A stretch of 64,000 bases of DNA from Prorocentrum cordatum (lineage: Eukaryota > Sar > Dinophyceae > Prorocentrales > Prorocentraceae): assembly GCA_963575745.1 (NCBI GenBank), contig CAUYUJ010020516.1:442936-506935 (forward strand), given 5' to 3'. A model generated the notes under the pieces. It made no database searches, was not told the DNA's origin, and saw nothing but the letters and a program-made list of their open reading frames with translations. A program made the translations under genes and the position numbers. Below are positions 1 through 9,427 of the stretch, piece after piece (position 1 is the stretch's first letter; every line of letters starts with the position of its first letter).

Positions 1-67
1 GAAACACTTAAGGACCGCGGAGCCCCTCCCCAACGAAAAGGGTTCCTTCTTCAGGGCCCCGACTGTA
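1..67. mobile_element. F2 element, cut by the window edge
   Basis: The right end only: GGAGCCCCTCCCCAACG, AAAAGGGTTCCTTCTTCAGG, GCCCCGACTGTA. See 8398-8578 for the complete form. Confidence 0.8.
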
Positions 68-1185
68 AGGCCTTGGCCTCAGAAGTCTGGCGCGTCTGGA
101 CAACATGCCATGCGCGAGCGCAGGCCGAGGCCAGGAGCAAATGGGGAAGGGTGCTGCTGCTCTGCCGTTCTGAGCGGCAGGGGTGTCTGGTCGTGACCGT
201 ATCCGGCGCCCCAGGTGAGGAAAGCGTGGCAGCGCATCGGGTTCCCACCCATCCTGCTGCGGCAGGTTCGTGTCGTGGCGACCTCGGCGTTGGTTTCTGA
301 CGCTGAGAGGGTTGATCAACCTTGAACGATCGGCGGCTCTTCGATCGACAGATCGTTCCGTCTTGGACGACTCTGGGCCACTGGCGGCGTTCAACCTTGA
401 CCGCACAAGGCAGATTCGTCACCGCAGCGACACGACGCGAACCTCCCGTAAAGAGATTCAGATGTGCTGACAGGGGCATCGCATCGCCATCGGATTCTCA
501 AATTCTCGGTTTCTGAGGTGAACCTCCCACAGCGCACTCAAACTGCTTGGGGCTCGCAGCTACTGCGCTGCACCCGCACCATGTCCTGACAGCGCTTTCC
601 TCGGGTGTTGCACCAAGGGGGAGCGAGGAAGCCCACCGGAACGCCTGCACACCACCTGAAAACAGAATGCCAGCTGGTTGTCTGCCAGGTTTTCCGCAGT
701 TCCCTACCATCCTCTGGTGTCGGGTCCTCCCTCTGAATGAGCAGCTCCCCGCGTCTCCTCTCCTCTTATCCTCCGTCCTCCTCCGCCCTCGAATTCTTGC
801 CTTTGCCTGCGCGGGGCCACCACGCCACCCCCCCACCCTCGCACGCTTCGTGGCTCCATAAGGAGCTCCACCGAAGGCCCCAATGGCAGCACTCGCATGC
901 GGCTCCCGTCCCACCGCATGTCCATTTCGGCACACCCCTTCCGTGCACTCTCCGTGGCCCTATCTATAGGTACCAACTCCTCCGAGGGCAACGCTTGGCA
1001 TCCGCGAAAGCGAAGGTGATGGTCTGGGTCTTCGTAGGACGCCCCTCCGCCAGACCCCGAGAAAGTGGCGACGCGTTCGACAGCAGCCAGGGGAACGGGT
1101 AGCTTGGGTCTGCCTGGGCCACCACCCCGCTGGATCCCACAGAGGCGTCACTAGGCGGCGCGCCTGAGGGCAAAACGAAAGGGGC

Positions 1186-1340
1186 GGCCTTCTCAGCAGG
1201 CGCGGAAGTCCTCCGGCCTTCTGAGAAGCTTTCTGAGCCTTCCTGTAAGACGCAAAAAACCTATCAGAAGGCGCGAGGGCTTCTGAGAAGTCCCGCCGCC
1301 TTCCGCGAAGGCCTTCCCCTCCTCACTGCGGCCCCTCGCT
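1186..1340. mobile_element. F10-related CTTCTGAGAAG element
   Basis: CCGGCCTTCTGAGAAGC, GAGGGCTTCTGAGAAGTCCC, CCGCCTTCCGCGAAGGCC, then CCCTCGCTCGCCGCCGAG. Relatives are at 9168-9235, 9435-9490 and 22512-22690. Confidence 0.65.
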
Positions 1341-1485
1341 CGCCGCCGAGTCAAGAACTCGAGGGCTGCCGAATGAGGGGGGCGTGGAAAAGGTGCACCT
1401 GTCGTGCACCTTCGGGGCCCCTTAAGTGGGGGAGCATTTTCAGGACCCCCTCCGTGCAGCACTCGATTTCTCCCCCACACTTGAT

Positions 1486-1612
1486 GAGCCTGTTTTCGAC
1501 CACCACCGCCATAAGTTGGAGAGGGGAAGGAGGTGGAGGATGAGGAGGAGAATGGGAGGAGGTGGACCCCTTCCCCCTCGTACTTATGGTGGTGGCGGTG
1601 GAAAACAGGCCC
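1486..1612. repeat. hairpin repeat with GGAGG loop
   Basis: GCCTGTTTTCGACCACCACC then GCCATAAGT faces ACTTATGGTGGTGGCGG then TGGAAAACAGGC, about 29-base arms around a purine-rich loop. A single foldback element; no second copy seen. Confidence 0.7.
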
Positions 1613-2255
1613 GACAACACTCTCAAAACATCCGACCCTGTACCCAGGTGAAGTGTTCTGTTGCCGATCCGTGCTTGATGGCCTCGGGGCCCAAGAACGG
1701 GCCCCGAAGGCCAACGGTGATGACAAGCTCACGGTTCTGAAACAAACGTGGCGACCGCTGCGTCTGGCAGCGCTGTGGAAGCGAGGCTGCCGCCGTGCGG
1801 GCCTGCCCAAAGCTCCAGCCAACCCCGGCGCACCCACCGAGATCATAGGAACGCAGCGACGACCCCGCGCCTGGCGATACACGCGGTAGCGGAGGTGGCA
1901 GCTCGGGCCCGCGCGCAAGACGCACGAGGTTGGACCTCATTAGCTGCAACAGTTGCACAGGGTCACTGTTAGGGGTCTATGTAGGTATCGGGTGCTTTCG
2001 ACCCCGTCCTATTCATTATTCGCGCCAGCGGCCGTGACCTGCCCCGCTTCCTCCGTCTCGCCCCCTCCCTGGTCACGTCACGATTCGCGCCCGCACCGCC
2101 GCCTGGGAAGTAGCACTTCCCAGGCATTCGCAGACGTGACTGGCGCCCATCATGGCGTGACTGGTCCTCTCCCTGCCACCCCCAGTCACGCCCGTTATCG
2201 CCAGGGGATGAACAATTTGCCCTCTTTCGCCCTACAAGCAAGAGGAGACGGCGGG

Positions 2256-2755
2256 GTCGCCGGTGTGGAGAAAGCCGTCGGAATCGATAGTATCCATCGT
2301 TGCCTTCTCGTTGCCGAGGTACCCCTTCATCACATTAGGCCCTCGCAACCACAGCTCGCCAGTAGCACCCGGCTGCGCCTCCACTCCGGTGTCTGGATCA
2401 ACCACCTTCGCCTCCATGTTGGGCACCAGGTACCCGACTGACCCTGGCTTCGCCTTCTCCCTGTCCACCGTGGCCACGGGGGACAGCTCGGTCATGCCGT
2501 AGCCCTGGCGCACGCAGGCCTTGGGGAACTTCTGTCTCAGCTCCTCCGTCAACTCCGGGCCCAGCGGTGCAGCTCCGGAGAAGATGTCCTTGAGGTGGGG
2601 GAAGTCCTTGGAGTCCACCAGCGGCGATTTCGCGAGGAACAGGGCAAGCGGTGGTGCCAGGTACGCATGGGTGACGTTGTAGGCGCTCAAGAGTTTCAGG
2701 TACAGCCCTGGCTCGAAGGCTGGTACGGTAACGATGCGGACCCCGAAGCACATAC
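2256..2755 (-). CDS. ligase exon f (main acyl-binding part)
   Basis: The acceptor is a pyrimidine-rich stretch ending TTCTAG. The exon encodes MCFGVRIVTVPAFEPGLYL, then APPLALFLAKSPLVD, IFSGAAPLGPELTEELRQK, RQGYGMTELSPVA, PGSVGYLVPNMEAKVVD and GATGELWLRGPNVMKGYLG, ending FLHTGD. These are motifs A4 to A7 of the family in the right order. The next expected residues (a GY..E.GY segment and the hinge) are not in the next 2.2 kb, so the gene runs left of the window or the exon was missed. Confidence 0.85.
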
Positions 2756-5700
2756 CTAGAATCAGAGGAAGCTGCATGCAGCCACCAACTTTCGAAGGTC
2801 CGCGGAGATCTCGTGGGTCGGCGCTGGGCCCCATCGGTGGCGCCAGAGACGCCGCCAGGGGGGTCCAGCGCAGACATGAGACGCCCGAGCGGAACTCCGA
2901 AACCTGTCACGGCAATGCAATTTGTTCTTCCTCTTCGAGCACCGAGGTTCATGAGGACAACCATCCCGTAGATGTGGTAGAAGGGCAGCACCGCAATGGC
3001 CGTGTCGGAGGGCCCGTGCGGGGCTCGGCCGTCCAGGAACACGCCCGGCGCGCTGAGCTGCTCCAGGTTGGCGACGATATTCGCGTGGGTGAGCATCGTT
3101 CCTCTGTGGGACCCCGCGCGCGTAACTATATACACCGAGGTGATTCTCGGTGACCTGACACACTGCGTTTTGGCAAGCCATGGCATGAACATAACAACTC
3201 GGACGTCCGTGCGGGTTTCTTCAGCAGGGACCGACCGACCCGGCATTCGTATCGGCCGAAATGTTCGGATAACCAGAACAGGGTTCTGAGAAGTGAAGCC
3301 CGATGTGTCAAAACAAAACGCTCTCAGCAAGACCTGTTCTCAAGAGCAGCGCCCGCTGACCACAAAAAGGCTTCGTGCAGGCCTGCAGGCGCGCCGGGAC
3401 GCCTCGCCACTGCTTGAAACTGGGGGAGCGAGCACCGGCATGAACAGCACAGCTCGCACGCCCGTGCGGCTCTCCCGGAGGAGGAGGAGGAGGGGGAGGA
3501 GGAGGAGGCGGAGGAAAAGGAGGAGGAGGGAGAGGAGGGAGAGGAGGAGGAGGAGGAGGAGGAGGAGGAGAAGGAGGAGGAGGAGGGAGGAGGAGGAGGA
3601 GGGAGAGAGAGGAGGAGGAGGAGGAGGCGGAGGAGGAGGAGGAGGAGGAGGAGGAGGAGGAGGAGGAGGGAGGAGGAGGAGGAGAAGAAAAAGGAGGAGG
3701 AGGAGGAGGCGCTGGACTCCCCCGCCGCCGGGGGGGGGGCTCCGACGCCGCTCCCGAGGCATCTGCGCGGACCTCCAGGTTTGTTTTATGCGTGTGGCAT
3801 GGCTTCTCAACGCCAAAACTCACAGGGCAGCTCTTAATACTTGGGACATTCAAAAGTATAGGATTTTAATACAAGATCAATTTATGCCATAAATGCATGC
3901 ATGAACTCATCGTTGTTTTTAGTACTAACCCCCGGCATTTTTGATACATGATCCGCACGCAGAACAAGTATGAAAACGGCACTGTAAATACACCATAGAA
4001 CAGCCCCAATCAACGGATGATAAAAATGTCGGTAAAGAGATCGACCTGGAGCCTGGGAAACAAAGAACCTGGAACTCACCGAAATCGGCCCAGAACCCAT
4101 GGCCAAAATTCCGGGAACCCGGAACTGGGAGCCCGGGAACCCAGCCGGCCACCAAACTCGGCGGGAAACGTTCGCCAAATCTTTCAATTTCCTCAAGAAC
4201 CCCTTCAGTGCAAGCACTGATAGGGGAATAGACATAATACAGTGGGCATTTTCTTGGCACCCGCTCTGGGCCACCCCCCCATCGTACTCTTGCTCCTGCT
4301 CCTGCCTTCTGCCCCTGGTGGGACACAAAAAGATAACGAGGCTGCCCGTCTGTGGACCGTCCACAGGCTGCGTTCTGACTCGGGTCCAGGAGCGAGCCCA
4401 GGCGTTGCGATGGTGGCCCAGCAAAGGAGACTCCAAAAGGCGAAACGAGAGAAGGGCATCGGCCTTGGAAAATGTTCCTTCTCTGATGCTCTTCTCCCTC
4501 CCCGACATCGTTCCTATGGCCAAGCCCCAGATCCTCGACGTCGTGTTCTTTTGGCGACGTAGACTCCAAGATATCTCGACCCGTGACTGGCGTTTGATCC
4601 CGACGAGTTTTGCCGAAGGTCCTGGGGCCGAATAAGGGCGCCCCAGACTCGGAAAATTGTAAAAACAACCAACAAAAAGCAGCACAAATATTGCCGACGC
4701 GACTCCTTTACGACGCGAGAGAGTCTGGGCCTTCCTCCCCCAGTGCCGCTCCTTTGGACAAGCCCGTTGTGCCGCTGGAGTACGGGAGAACGCACACGTC
4801 CCTGACTGGATCAATGGCTACCGGTGCTGGATCGCCGCCGACGTCGAGAGAACCGAACTCGGCGTAGCCCGTCGGCGCCTTCTCTGCTCGGCCGGCCTCC
4901 TCCTCCCCCATGCTGCCTCTCATCCACAAGCCCTCTCGCGACGTGACAAGATCCCAACGGGCGATTGCTGGCAGATTCCTGCCTCTGCGGGTGACCTCTC
5001 CGCGGCCCCGTGGGCGTCCACAAAAAGAGCCTGGATGAAAAAACAGTCCCGTGGAACAGCAAATGATCGTTCTGGGGACCGTCCTGGAACCACTCGCTCC
5101 ATTCATGCGTCGATGCTGCGTCGAACGTCCAGCGACATGAATTGAACTCGGGTCGAGCTTGAACTGAGCTAGAATTGACCTAGAAACTAAGAAGATCCGA
5201 ACTAGAGCTGGACTAGAGTCCGTCAGGGGAGCCCCCAGAAGGAACGTAAAACCAAGGAAGAATCGAGGCATCTCTGGGCCCATGCTGCTGCGGAGAAGGA
5301 CTACGTTGGGGGTCTGACGCCCCTGCTCCCTCCGTCATCCCCCGCATCGCCGCCTCCTCGGCCGTCACAAATATCCTGCGCATCGGCCTCTTCTTGAGCC
5401 TCACCGCCTCCTCGACCTTCTCCAGGAACGCTGGAGCGGTCACGAGGTACACGGCCTGGCGAGCGTTTTTTTTACTCGGCGCTTCGACATTGGGCGGAAG
5501 GGGGGTGGGGGAGGGGGGGGGGGTCTGGTTCCAGATCTCTGCTTCGTGCGACTGTTTGCAAGAGTGCTGCCTCTGGGGGAGACTCCGCCCGCTCGAAACA
5601 GGCGCCAAAGAACAGCCAGAATCTACTCGATGGGTGGGGTGAGTGAGGGGGGGGTGCGAGGGCCCGCGCCGATCGATAAAGAAAGGATCACCTGCGCGTC

Positions 5701-7903
5701 GGAGAACTGGTGGGCGGCCTCGGAGGCGGTGTACACTGGGTTCAGCGTGGTCACGACGCCCCCCGCCATGATCACGGCGTGGAACGCGACAATATCCGGC
5801 ACCGGCCCAGGCAACGGACGTCGCGCTTGCTTCACAGCGCGGCTCCCCAGAGCCCGCCCAGAGGCCCGAACCCATTGCGTGGGACCGGCTTATTCATCCT
5901 TAGCGGAAGGAAAAATGACATAAGCATAACGACTCGGAGGTCCGCGCGAATTTCTCGGTTCGGCGGACCCCCTCCCTGGCGCGCGGGGCGGCGCCGCCTG
6001 GGTGCAGCGCGGATCCGAGCAATCCGCGCGGACCTCCGAGTTGTTATGTTTATGCCATTGTCTGTTCTCGTACTATGAGTATCGTTTGAGCGATCTCCAT
6101 CCCCAGCGGCGTGGCCTGGGCCCCACTGGCCGATTTACCCCCCCTGGATGGGGATGTGGGCCGTATCCTTCTTGGGTTTCGGGGGGTGCATCCGAACTGG
6201 GGGGGCAATGTGGTGGGGGTCTCGGAGGGGATGGGGCTGGGCATGGGGATGGGTCGAACGATACCAATACCAACCATCCCGAGCCATCTTTGGGCCGCCC
6301 GTGGGGCCCTGTCCGGGGCCCCCAGACGCCCCTAACGCTGCCAACAGAGCGTGCTGTCGCGACCTCTCCGCGGCGCGAGGCCGCCTGGGGCGCCGCGGGC
6401 ACCGAGCGGAGGACCCGCGGGCCCCTCCGAGCTCTCCTGGCGCGAGCGCCTCTCCGCGCACAGGCCTCCGAAGCCCCAGGCCTCGGGGCGCTTCCGGGCG
6501 CCCTCGGGGAGCCCTCCGAGGCCCCCCCCGAAGGAGGCACCTCCGCGAGAGGCCTCCGGGTGGAGGCCGGTGGTGTCCGCCGCCGTGCCGCGGGCACGGA
6601 GCAGGGAGCCCTCCGGCCCCTCGATGCTCTCAAGGCCGGGCATTCGGTCGGCCCTGCCCCCCTGCAGGCAGGTGTTGGAGGGGCACGTGTTGGGGGACAT
6701 GTTCAGCCAATGATCCAAACATATTCCAACATGGTACGAAAAAACATCGAGAAGTCGTCCCCATACTATTGTTTGGCTATGTTGGAATGTTCCTCCTGTG
6801 GAGGGACACGCCCAACCTAAGCCGAGCACCAGGGCGCAAGTGTGCTATCAGATACCAGGGAGGCCCAGGCGCTCTCGGGCTTCCCCCAGGGGCGTCCCCA
6901 GAGCCCGAAGGAGGGGCACGTGGAGTCAGAGAGGCCTCCCAGGGGGCCGAGGCCAGGTGGCAACTTCTGCGAGGTCCTCTTGAGAAGGATGAGAGGCCAG
7001 TAAGCAGTGCTACGTGAGCATAAAACATAATTGAAACCACATGTTGCCAACGAAGCGGGATTGAGCGGGATGAGACTGACATCGGCTTGAGTCTGCCAGT
7101 TTAGGCTTGTCTTCGACCACGGAAATGCCAGCACCGATGCTGAATTGAACCTCCCATGAACTGCATCCTAACAAGAACATGCAAGAGGCATTCGATCCAC
7201 GCACCAGGCACCAGTGGAGGGAGAACCAAAACACTGCATAAACATAAACTGCCGACACGCGGCGCGATGTTCTGGATCGGCGCTGGACCGCTGGATCCCT
7301 CCGGAGGCGGCGGCAGGGGGGGCTCAGCGCCGACCCGCGAAATTCGCGCGGAACTACGAACAATTGCTTATGCCGCTTGGTCTTCGTCAACCTGCCCAGC
7401 GCTACAACAAGTTGTCCATGCCGTGTGTCCTTCTTCGAAAGGCCGAAGGCTTCCAAATACTCGACGCTGTTCGGTGTCCACACCGCCACGGCCCCCGAAG
7501 ACAGAAAACGTTCCCCGAGGTCCGAAAACGGCCCCCGAAGACAGAACCACATTTGAACAACAAACCAGCTCAAGCCCAAGAGCCCCGAACCTGCCCCCTC
7601 TTCCTGCTCGCTGGGCCTTCGGGCCTCCAGCCGGCTAGAACGCTAAAGAAAAACAAAAACGCCAGAAACACAAACTGCTGGAGCGCCGAGAAATGTAGGC
7701 CGATGGCGCTTCCTCGTATGATTATTCTTCTTCTTCTTCTTTGAAAGGCCGTAGGCTTCCGGATACTCGATGCTGTTCGGCATCCACACCGCAACGGCCT
7801 CGCCCTTCCCCAGCCCGGCCTGCTGCAGCCCCCGGGCGGTGCCCCGGATGGCGCGCAGCAGCGCGGCGTAGCTCACTGCTCTGCCGGAGGGGCCGTCGAC
7901 CAC
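2256..7903 (-). CDS. acyl-CoA synthetase / 4-coumarate:CoA ligase-like gene (partial, six exons)
   Basis: Six minus-strand segments read in order as one AMP-dependent synthetase/ligase of the ANL superfamily. Such enzymes adenylate a carboxylic acid with ATP and then form its CoA thioester. The exons are about 7903-7760, 5796-5692, 5455-5329, 4883-4752, 3101-2943 and 2755-2256, roughly 385 residues. Visible motifs are the P-loop-like YSSGTTGLSKG, then TMLTHAN, YHIYG, the substrate-pocket stretch ending GYGMTE, and GELWLRGPNVMKGYLG with FLHTGD. Full-length relatives have about 540-560 residues, so an N-terminal piece (about 40-60 residues) and the C-terminal lid domain with its catalytic Lys are missing. 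Reading phase is kept across four of the five junctions; the first is unclear. The substrate cannot be read from sequence; 4CL-like or peroxisomal fatty acyl-CoA synthetase-like are both possible. Confidence 0.85.
2790..2905. mobile_element. foldback element F1, partial, filling a ligase intron
   Basis: GGTCCGCGGAGATCTCGTGG, GTCGGCGCTGGGCCCC, GGTGGCGCC and CGCCGCCAGGGG show the F1 centre and one arm. The intron between exons e and f is 2942-2756, so this element makes up most of it. Confidence 0.65.
2943..3101 (-). CDS. ligase exon e
   Basis: This encodes TMLTHANIVANLEQL through DTAIAVLPFYHIYGMVVLMN, ending L-G at a GT donor (CTCG followed by GTGCTC). It continues exon d directly (KG then TMLTHAN). 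The acceptor is AGAG followed by GAACG. The YHIYG motif is the usual LPFFHIYG of 4CL-type ligases. Confidence 0.8.
3180..3222. mobile_element. F1 half arm
   Basis: GGCATGAACATAACAACTCGG followed by ACGTCCGTGCGGG is one F1 arm; the other arm is not next to it. It directly abuts an F11 element. Confidence 0.5.
3223..3425. mobile_element. F11 element, in the ligase intron
   Basis: Family of 200-240 bases: GAGCAGGGACCGACCG, TCCCGGCATTCCTATAGG at the left; CCTATAGGACAGCCAAGACGC, GCCACTGCTTGA at the right; inside, AATGTTCTTAGAACC pairs. This copy reads CAGCAGGGACCGACCGACC to CGGGACGCCTCGCCACTGC. Confidence 0.7.
3438..3795. mobile_element. F1 element split by a GGA tract
   Basis: Left arm GGCATGAACAGCACAGCTCG with CCCGTGCGGC, right arm CTGCGCGGACCTCCAGG followed by TTTGTTTTATGC. 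Between them lies a GGA tract of about 240 bases (3477-3716) and a CCGCCGGGGGGGGG patch, in place of the usual GC-rich loop. Confidence 0.6.
3477..3716. repeat. GGA tract
   Basis: About 240 purine bases of imperfect GGA on the plus strand, inside an F1 element within a ligase intron. Reading frames across it are Arg/Glu/Gly or Pro/Ser/Leu runs and not genes. Confidence 0.95.
4027..4232. repeat. F12 dispersed repeat
   Basis: GGTAAAGAGATCGACCTGG, many GGGAACCCGGAA words, CGGCGGGAAACGTTCGCC, CAGTGCAAGCACTGATAGG. About 200 bases inside a ligase intron; second copy at 56476-56690. Confidence 0.75.
4752..4883 (-). CDS. ligase exon d with the ATP-binding SSGTTG motif
   Basis: This encodes GYAEFGSLDVGGDPAPVAI, then DVCVLPYSSGTTGLSKG. 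The Ser/Thr/Gly-rich loop binds the phosphates of ATP in all ANL enzymes and is intact here; Pro, common before KG, is Ser. The acceptor is GAGCAG followed by AGAAGG. The donor is AAAG followed by GAGCGG, again GA. The length of 132 bases fits the phases on both sides. Confidence 0.8.
5329..5455 (-). CDS. ligase exon c
   Basis: This encodes AVYLVTAPAFLEKVEEAVR and on to RRIFVTAEEAAMRGMTE. It matches the region after the SDA.. segment, where family members read the name of the next strand as (V)TTP.L..KV. The acceptor is GCCAG. The 3' junction lies in GAGG followed by GAGCAG, giving a GA 5' splice site. Exon length is 127 bases, leaving phase 1 for the next exon. Confidence 0.7.
5692..5796 (-). 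CDS. ligase exon b
   Basis: This encodes IVAFHAVIMAGGVVTTLNP followed by VYTASEAAHQFSDAQ, the classic helix and NP.YT stretch of ANL enzymes. It ends in CAG followed by GTGATC, a normal GT donor, in phase 0. The 5' limit is uncertain: no AG acceptor lies next to the expected first residue, and the CCGGA word is also found at the end of the previous exon. Confidence 0.7.
5915..6060. mobile_element. foldback element F1, well preserved copy
   Basis: Reference copy of a roughly 150-base family. The arms are CATAAGCATAACGACTCGG, then AGGTCCGCGCG, facing CCGCGCGGACCTCC, then GAGTTGTTATGTTTATGCC. The centre is GGCGGACC, CCTGGCGCGCGGGGC, GGCGCCGCC. It lies in the first intron seen of the ligase gene. 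The family has at least ten full or partial copies in this window; it has no coding capacity and looks like a MITE. Confidence 0.85.
6650..6820. mobile_element. F3 TIR element in the ligase intron
   Basis: Family of 145-175 bases with ends TAGGTCGGGCATGTCCCCC then TACAGG, facing CCTCCTGTAGAGGGACACG then CCCGACTTA. This copy has GGTCGGCCCTGCCCCCC at the left and CCTCCTGTGGAGGGACACG at the right; the interior is AT-rich (TTCCAACATGG). Confidence 0.7.
7236..7374. mobile_element. F1 copy
   Basis: Arms GCATAAACATAAACTGCCG and GAACAATTGCTTATGCC around GGATCGGCGCTGGACC and GGCTCAGCGCCGACCC. It lies inside the first intron of the ligase gene. Confidence 0.75.
7760..7903 (-). CDS. ligase exon a (N-terminal domain)
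   Basis: This encodes VVDGPSGRAVSYAALLRAI and runs to VAVWMPNSIEYP, the usual early N-domain pattern (LIDG.TGR.YTYAEL, then PNSPEY). The acceptor is taken as the AG just before VVDG. The 3' end is placed in a shared CCGGA word before GAAGCC, which would need a GA 5' splice site. No convincing upstream exon was found. Confidence 0.7.
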
Positions 7904-7978
7904 CTTGCGAGGCGCACAAGGACATACTGGCACGATGCGTCCTCCTCGGAGGCGTGCGTCCGACCCAAACATGTAGTT

Positions 7979-8200
7979 GGAGGCCTCCTAAATGGGGTCC
8001 GAGTAGGTGGAGTCGAAGGATCGCGCCGCATCGCCAAATGCATCGCCGATGCATCGGCGATGCATCTCCGACGTCGGCGATGCATCGGCGACGTCCGCGT
8101 GGAGAACATCTAGCTCTGCATCGAGCTGCATCGCCGATGCATCGGCGATGCGGCGCGACTCTCCGACCCCACCTATTCCGACCCCATCTGGGAGGCCTAG
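7979..8200. mobile_element. F5 nested-palindrome element
   Basis: Outer arms GAGGCCTCCTAAATGGGGTC then CGAGTAGGTGG facing CCACCTATTCCGACC then CCATCTGGGAGGCCTAG. The inside is built from the palindromic words GCATCGCCGATGC and GCATCGGCGATGC. All frames read as His/Arg-Arg-Cys repeats, so apparent ORFs here are artefacts. Confidence 0.85.
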
Positions 8201-8397
8201 AATAATACAATCGTCCTGTAGAACATAGTCCTCCGAGCGGTGCGGCCAGAAAGCGCCCGCCAGGAAGCACGCACATCCCATGAGATGCTTCTCAGAGCGG
8301 GCGTCGCCCCTTGGGCGGCGACGCGCAGGCAACATCAATCTGCTGGGGTGGCGCCGACGCCTGGGCGAAGAACCGAAGCCGGCCTCGCGCACGATGC

Positions 8398-8578
8398 TAC
8401 AGTCGGGGCGTTGACCTAAGGAACCCTAAATAAGGAACGAGGTCCCTGTTTTTCCATAGGTTAAACTTTGATTTTCCATCGAAAACATGAGGAAAACCTG
8501 AGATAAGTTGCGAAACGATTAAGGAACACGGAGCCCCTCCCCAACGAAAAGGGTTCCTTCTTCAGGGCCCCGACTGTA
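8398..8578. mobile_element. F2 TIR element, complete copy
   Basis: About 181 bases with terminal inverted repeats TACAGTCGGGGC and GCCCCGACTGTA, and inner parts GTTGACCTAAGGAACCC and AAGGGTTCCTTCTTCAGG. The TA at each outer end could be a target duplication, as in Tc1/mariner-derived MITEs. There is no coding capacity. Confidence 0.85.
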
Positions 8579-8760
8579 TGAGAAACATCTTGGAGGCCTC
8601 GCGCAGCAGCTCGAGACTCGGTGCACGTCGGATCCACGTCGGACTGACGCCGGGTCCACGTCGGATGGCGTCGGACTCCCGTCGGACGTGCGTCGAAGCA
8701 TCGCCGCGCGGACGCTGCCCTATACCTGACGGGCCGGACGTGCGGACTGGACAATGCAAC

Positions 8761-8942
8761 TACAGTCGAGGCGTTGACCTAAGGAACCCCAAAATAAGAA
8801 ACGAGGCCCCTTTTTGCCAATAAGTTCAACCTCGATTTCCCAAGGAAGACCTCAAGAAAACCCGAGGCGAACTTTGAAACAATCAAGGAACACCGAGCCC
8901 CTCCCCAACGAAAAGGGTTCCTTCTTCAGCGCCCCGACTGTA
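8761..8942. mobile_element. F2 TIR element, second complete copy
   Basis: TACAGTCGAGGCGTTGACC at the left and CAGCGCCCCGACTGTA at the right. It has the same orientation and length as the copy 363 bases upstream, with about 10-15 percent difference by eye, so the two are separate old insertions or an old tandem duplication. Confidence 0.85.
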
Positions 8943-9164
8943 CGGCGCGCCGCGCGAGGCCTCCAGGGCTTTCCTCCTAGACGATGGCACAGGGACCCTG
9001 CGCGGTGCCTTACGCGGGCCGCCAGCGTGGCGCGCGGAGGTGGGAACGGAGGCGCTGACGCGCGACCTTGCGCGGGTAGCTGGCGCGCGAATGTCGGCGC
9101 AGTCGACTCCGCATTATTCTGTCGCTCACCTGTCGGCGGCGAGCGAGGGGGGCAAGTGAGATGG

Positions 9165-9240
9165 AGAAAGACTTCTCAGAAGGCGGCGGGACTTCTCAGA
9201 AGCCCTCCCGCCTTCTGAGAGGCTCTTGAATCAGGTTCGG
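9165..9240. mobile_element. F10-related fragment
   Basis: GACTTCTCAGAAGGCGGCGG, GACTTCTCAGAAGCCC, CGCCTTCTGAGAGGC; a short self-complementary piece next to an F3 element. Confidence 0.55.
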
Positions 9241-9280
9241 GGAAGGCTTATAACACCTCTCAGAAGGCCCGCTTACTCTT

Positions 9281-9427
9281 GAGTCGGGCCTGTCCCCCTA
9301 TAGGCGGATTTTCGACGAACAAAAACAAAACTAGAAAACTACACCAAAAATTACAAAACAAATCGTCCCCAGACTATTTCTATACTATTCTTGGATATTC
9401 CTCCTGTAGAGAGACACGCCCGACTCA
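9281..9427. mobile_element. F3 copy
   Basis: GAGTCGGGCCTGTCCCCCTA then TAGGCGGATT at the left; ATTCCTCCTGTAGAGAGACA then CGCCCGACTC at the right; AAAACAAAACTAG interior. Confidence 0.8.

Larger units (their letters stand above)
68..2255. other. gene-free stretch left of the ligase exons
   Basis: It holds the F10-related element (1186-1340), the hairpin 1486-1612 and a single inverted unit of the 87-base repeat (845-960). The C-terminal ligase exon was looked for on the minus strand here and not found. A TATAGG at 963 and other AT words are not supported promoters. Confidence 0.5.
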
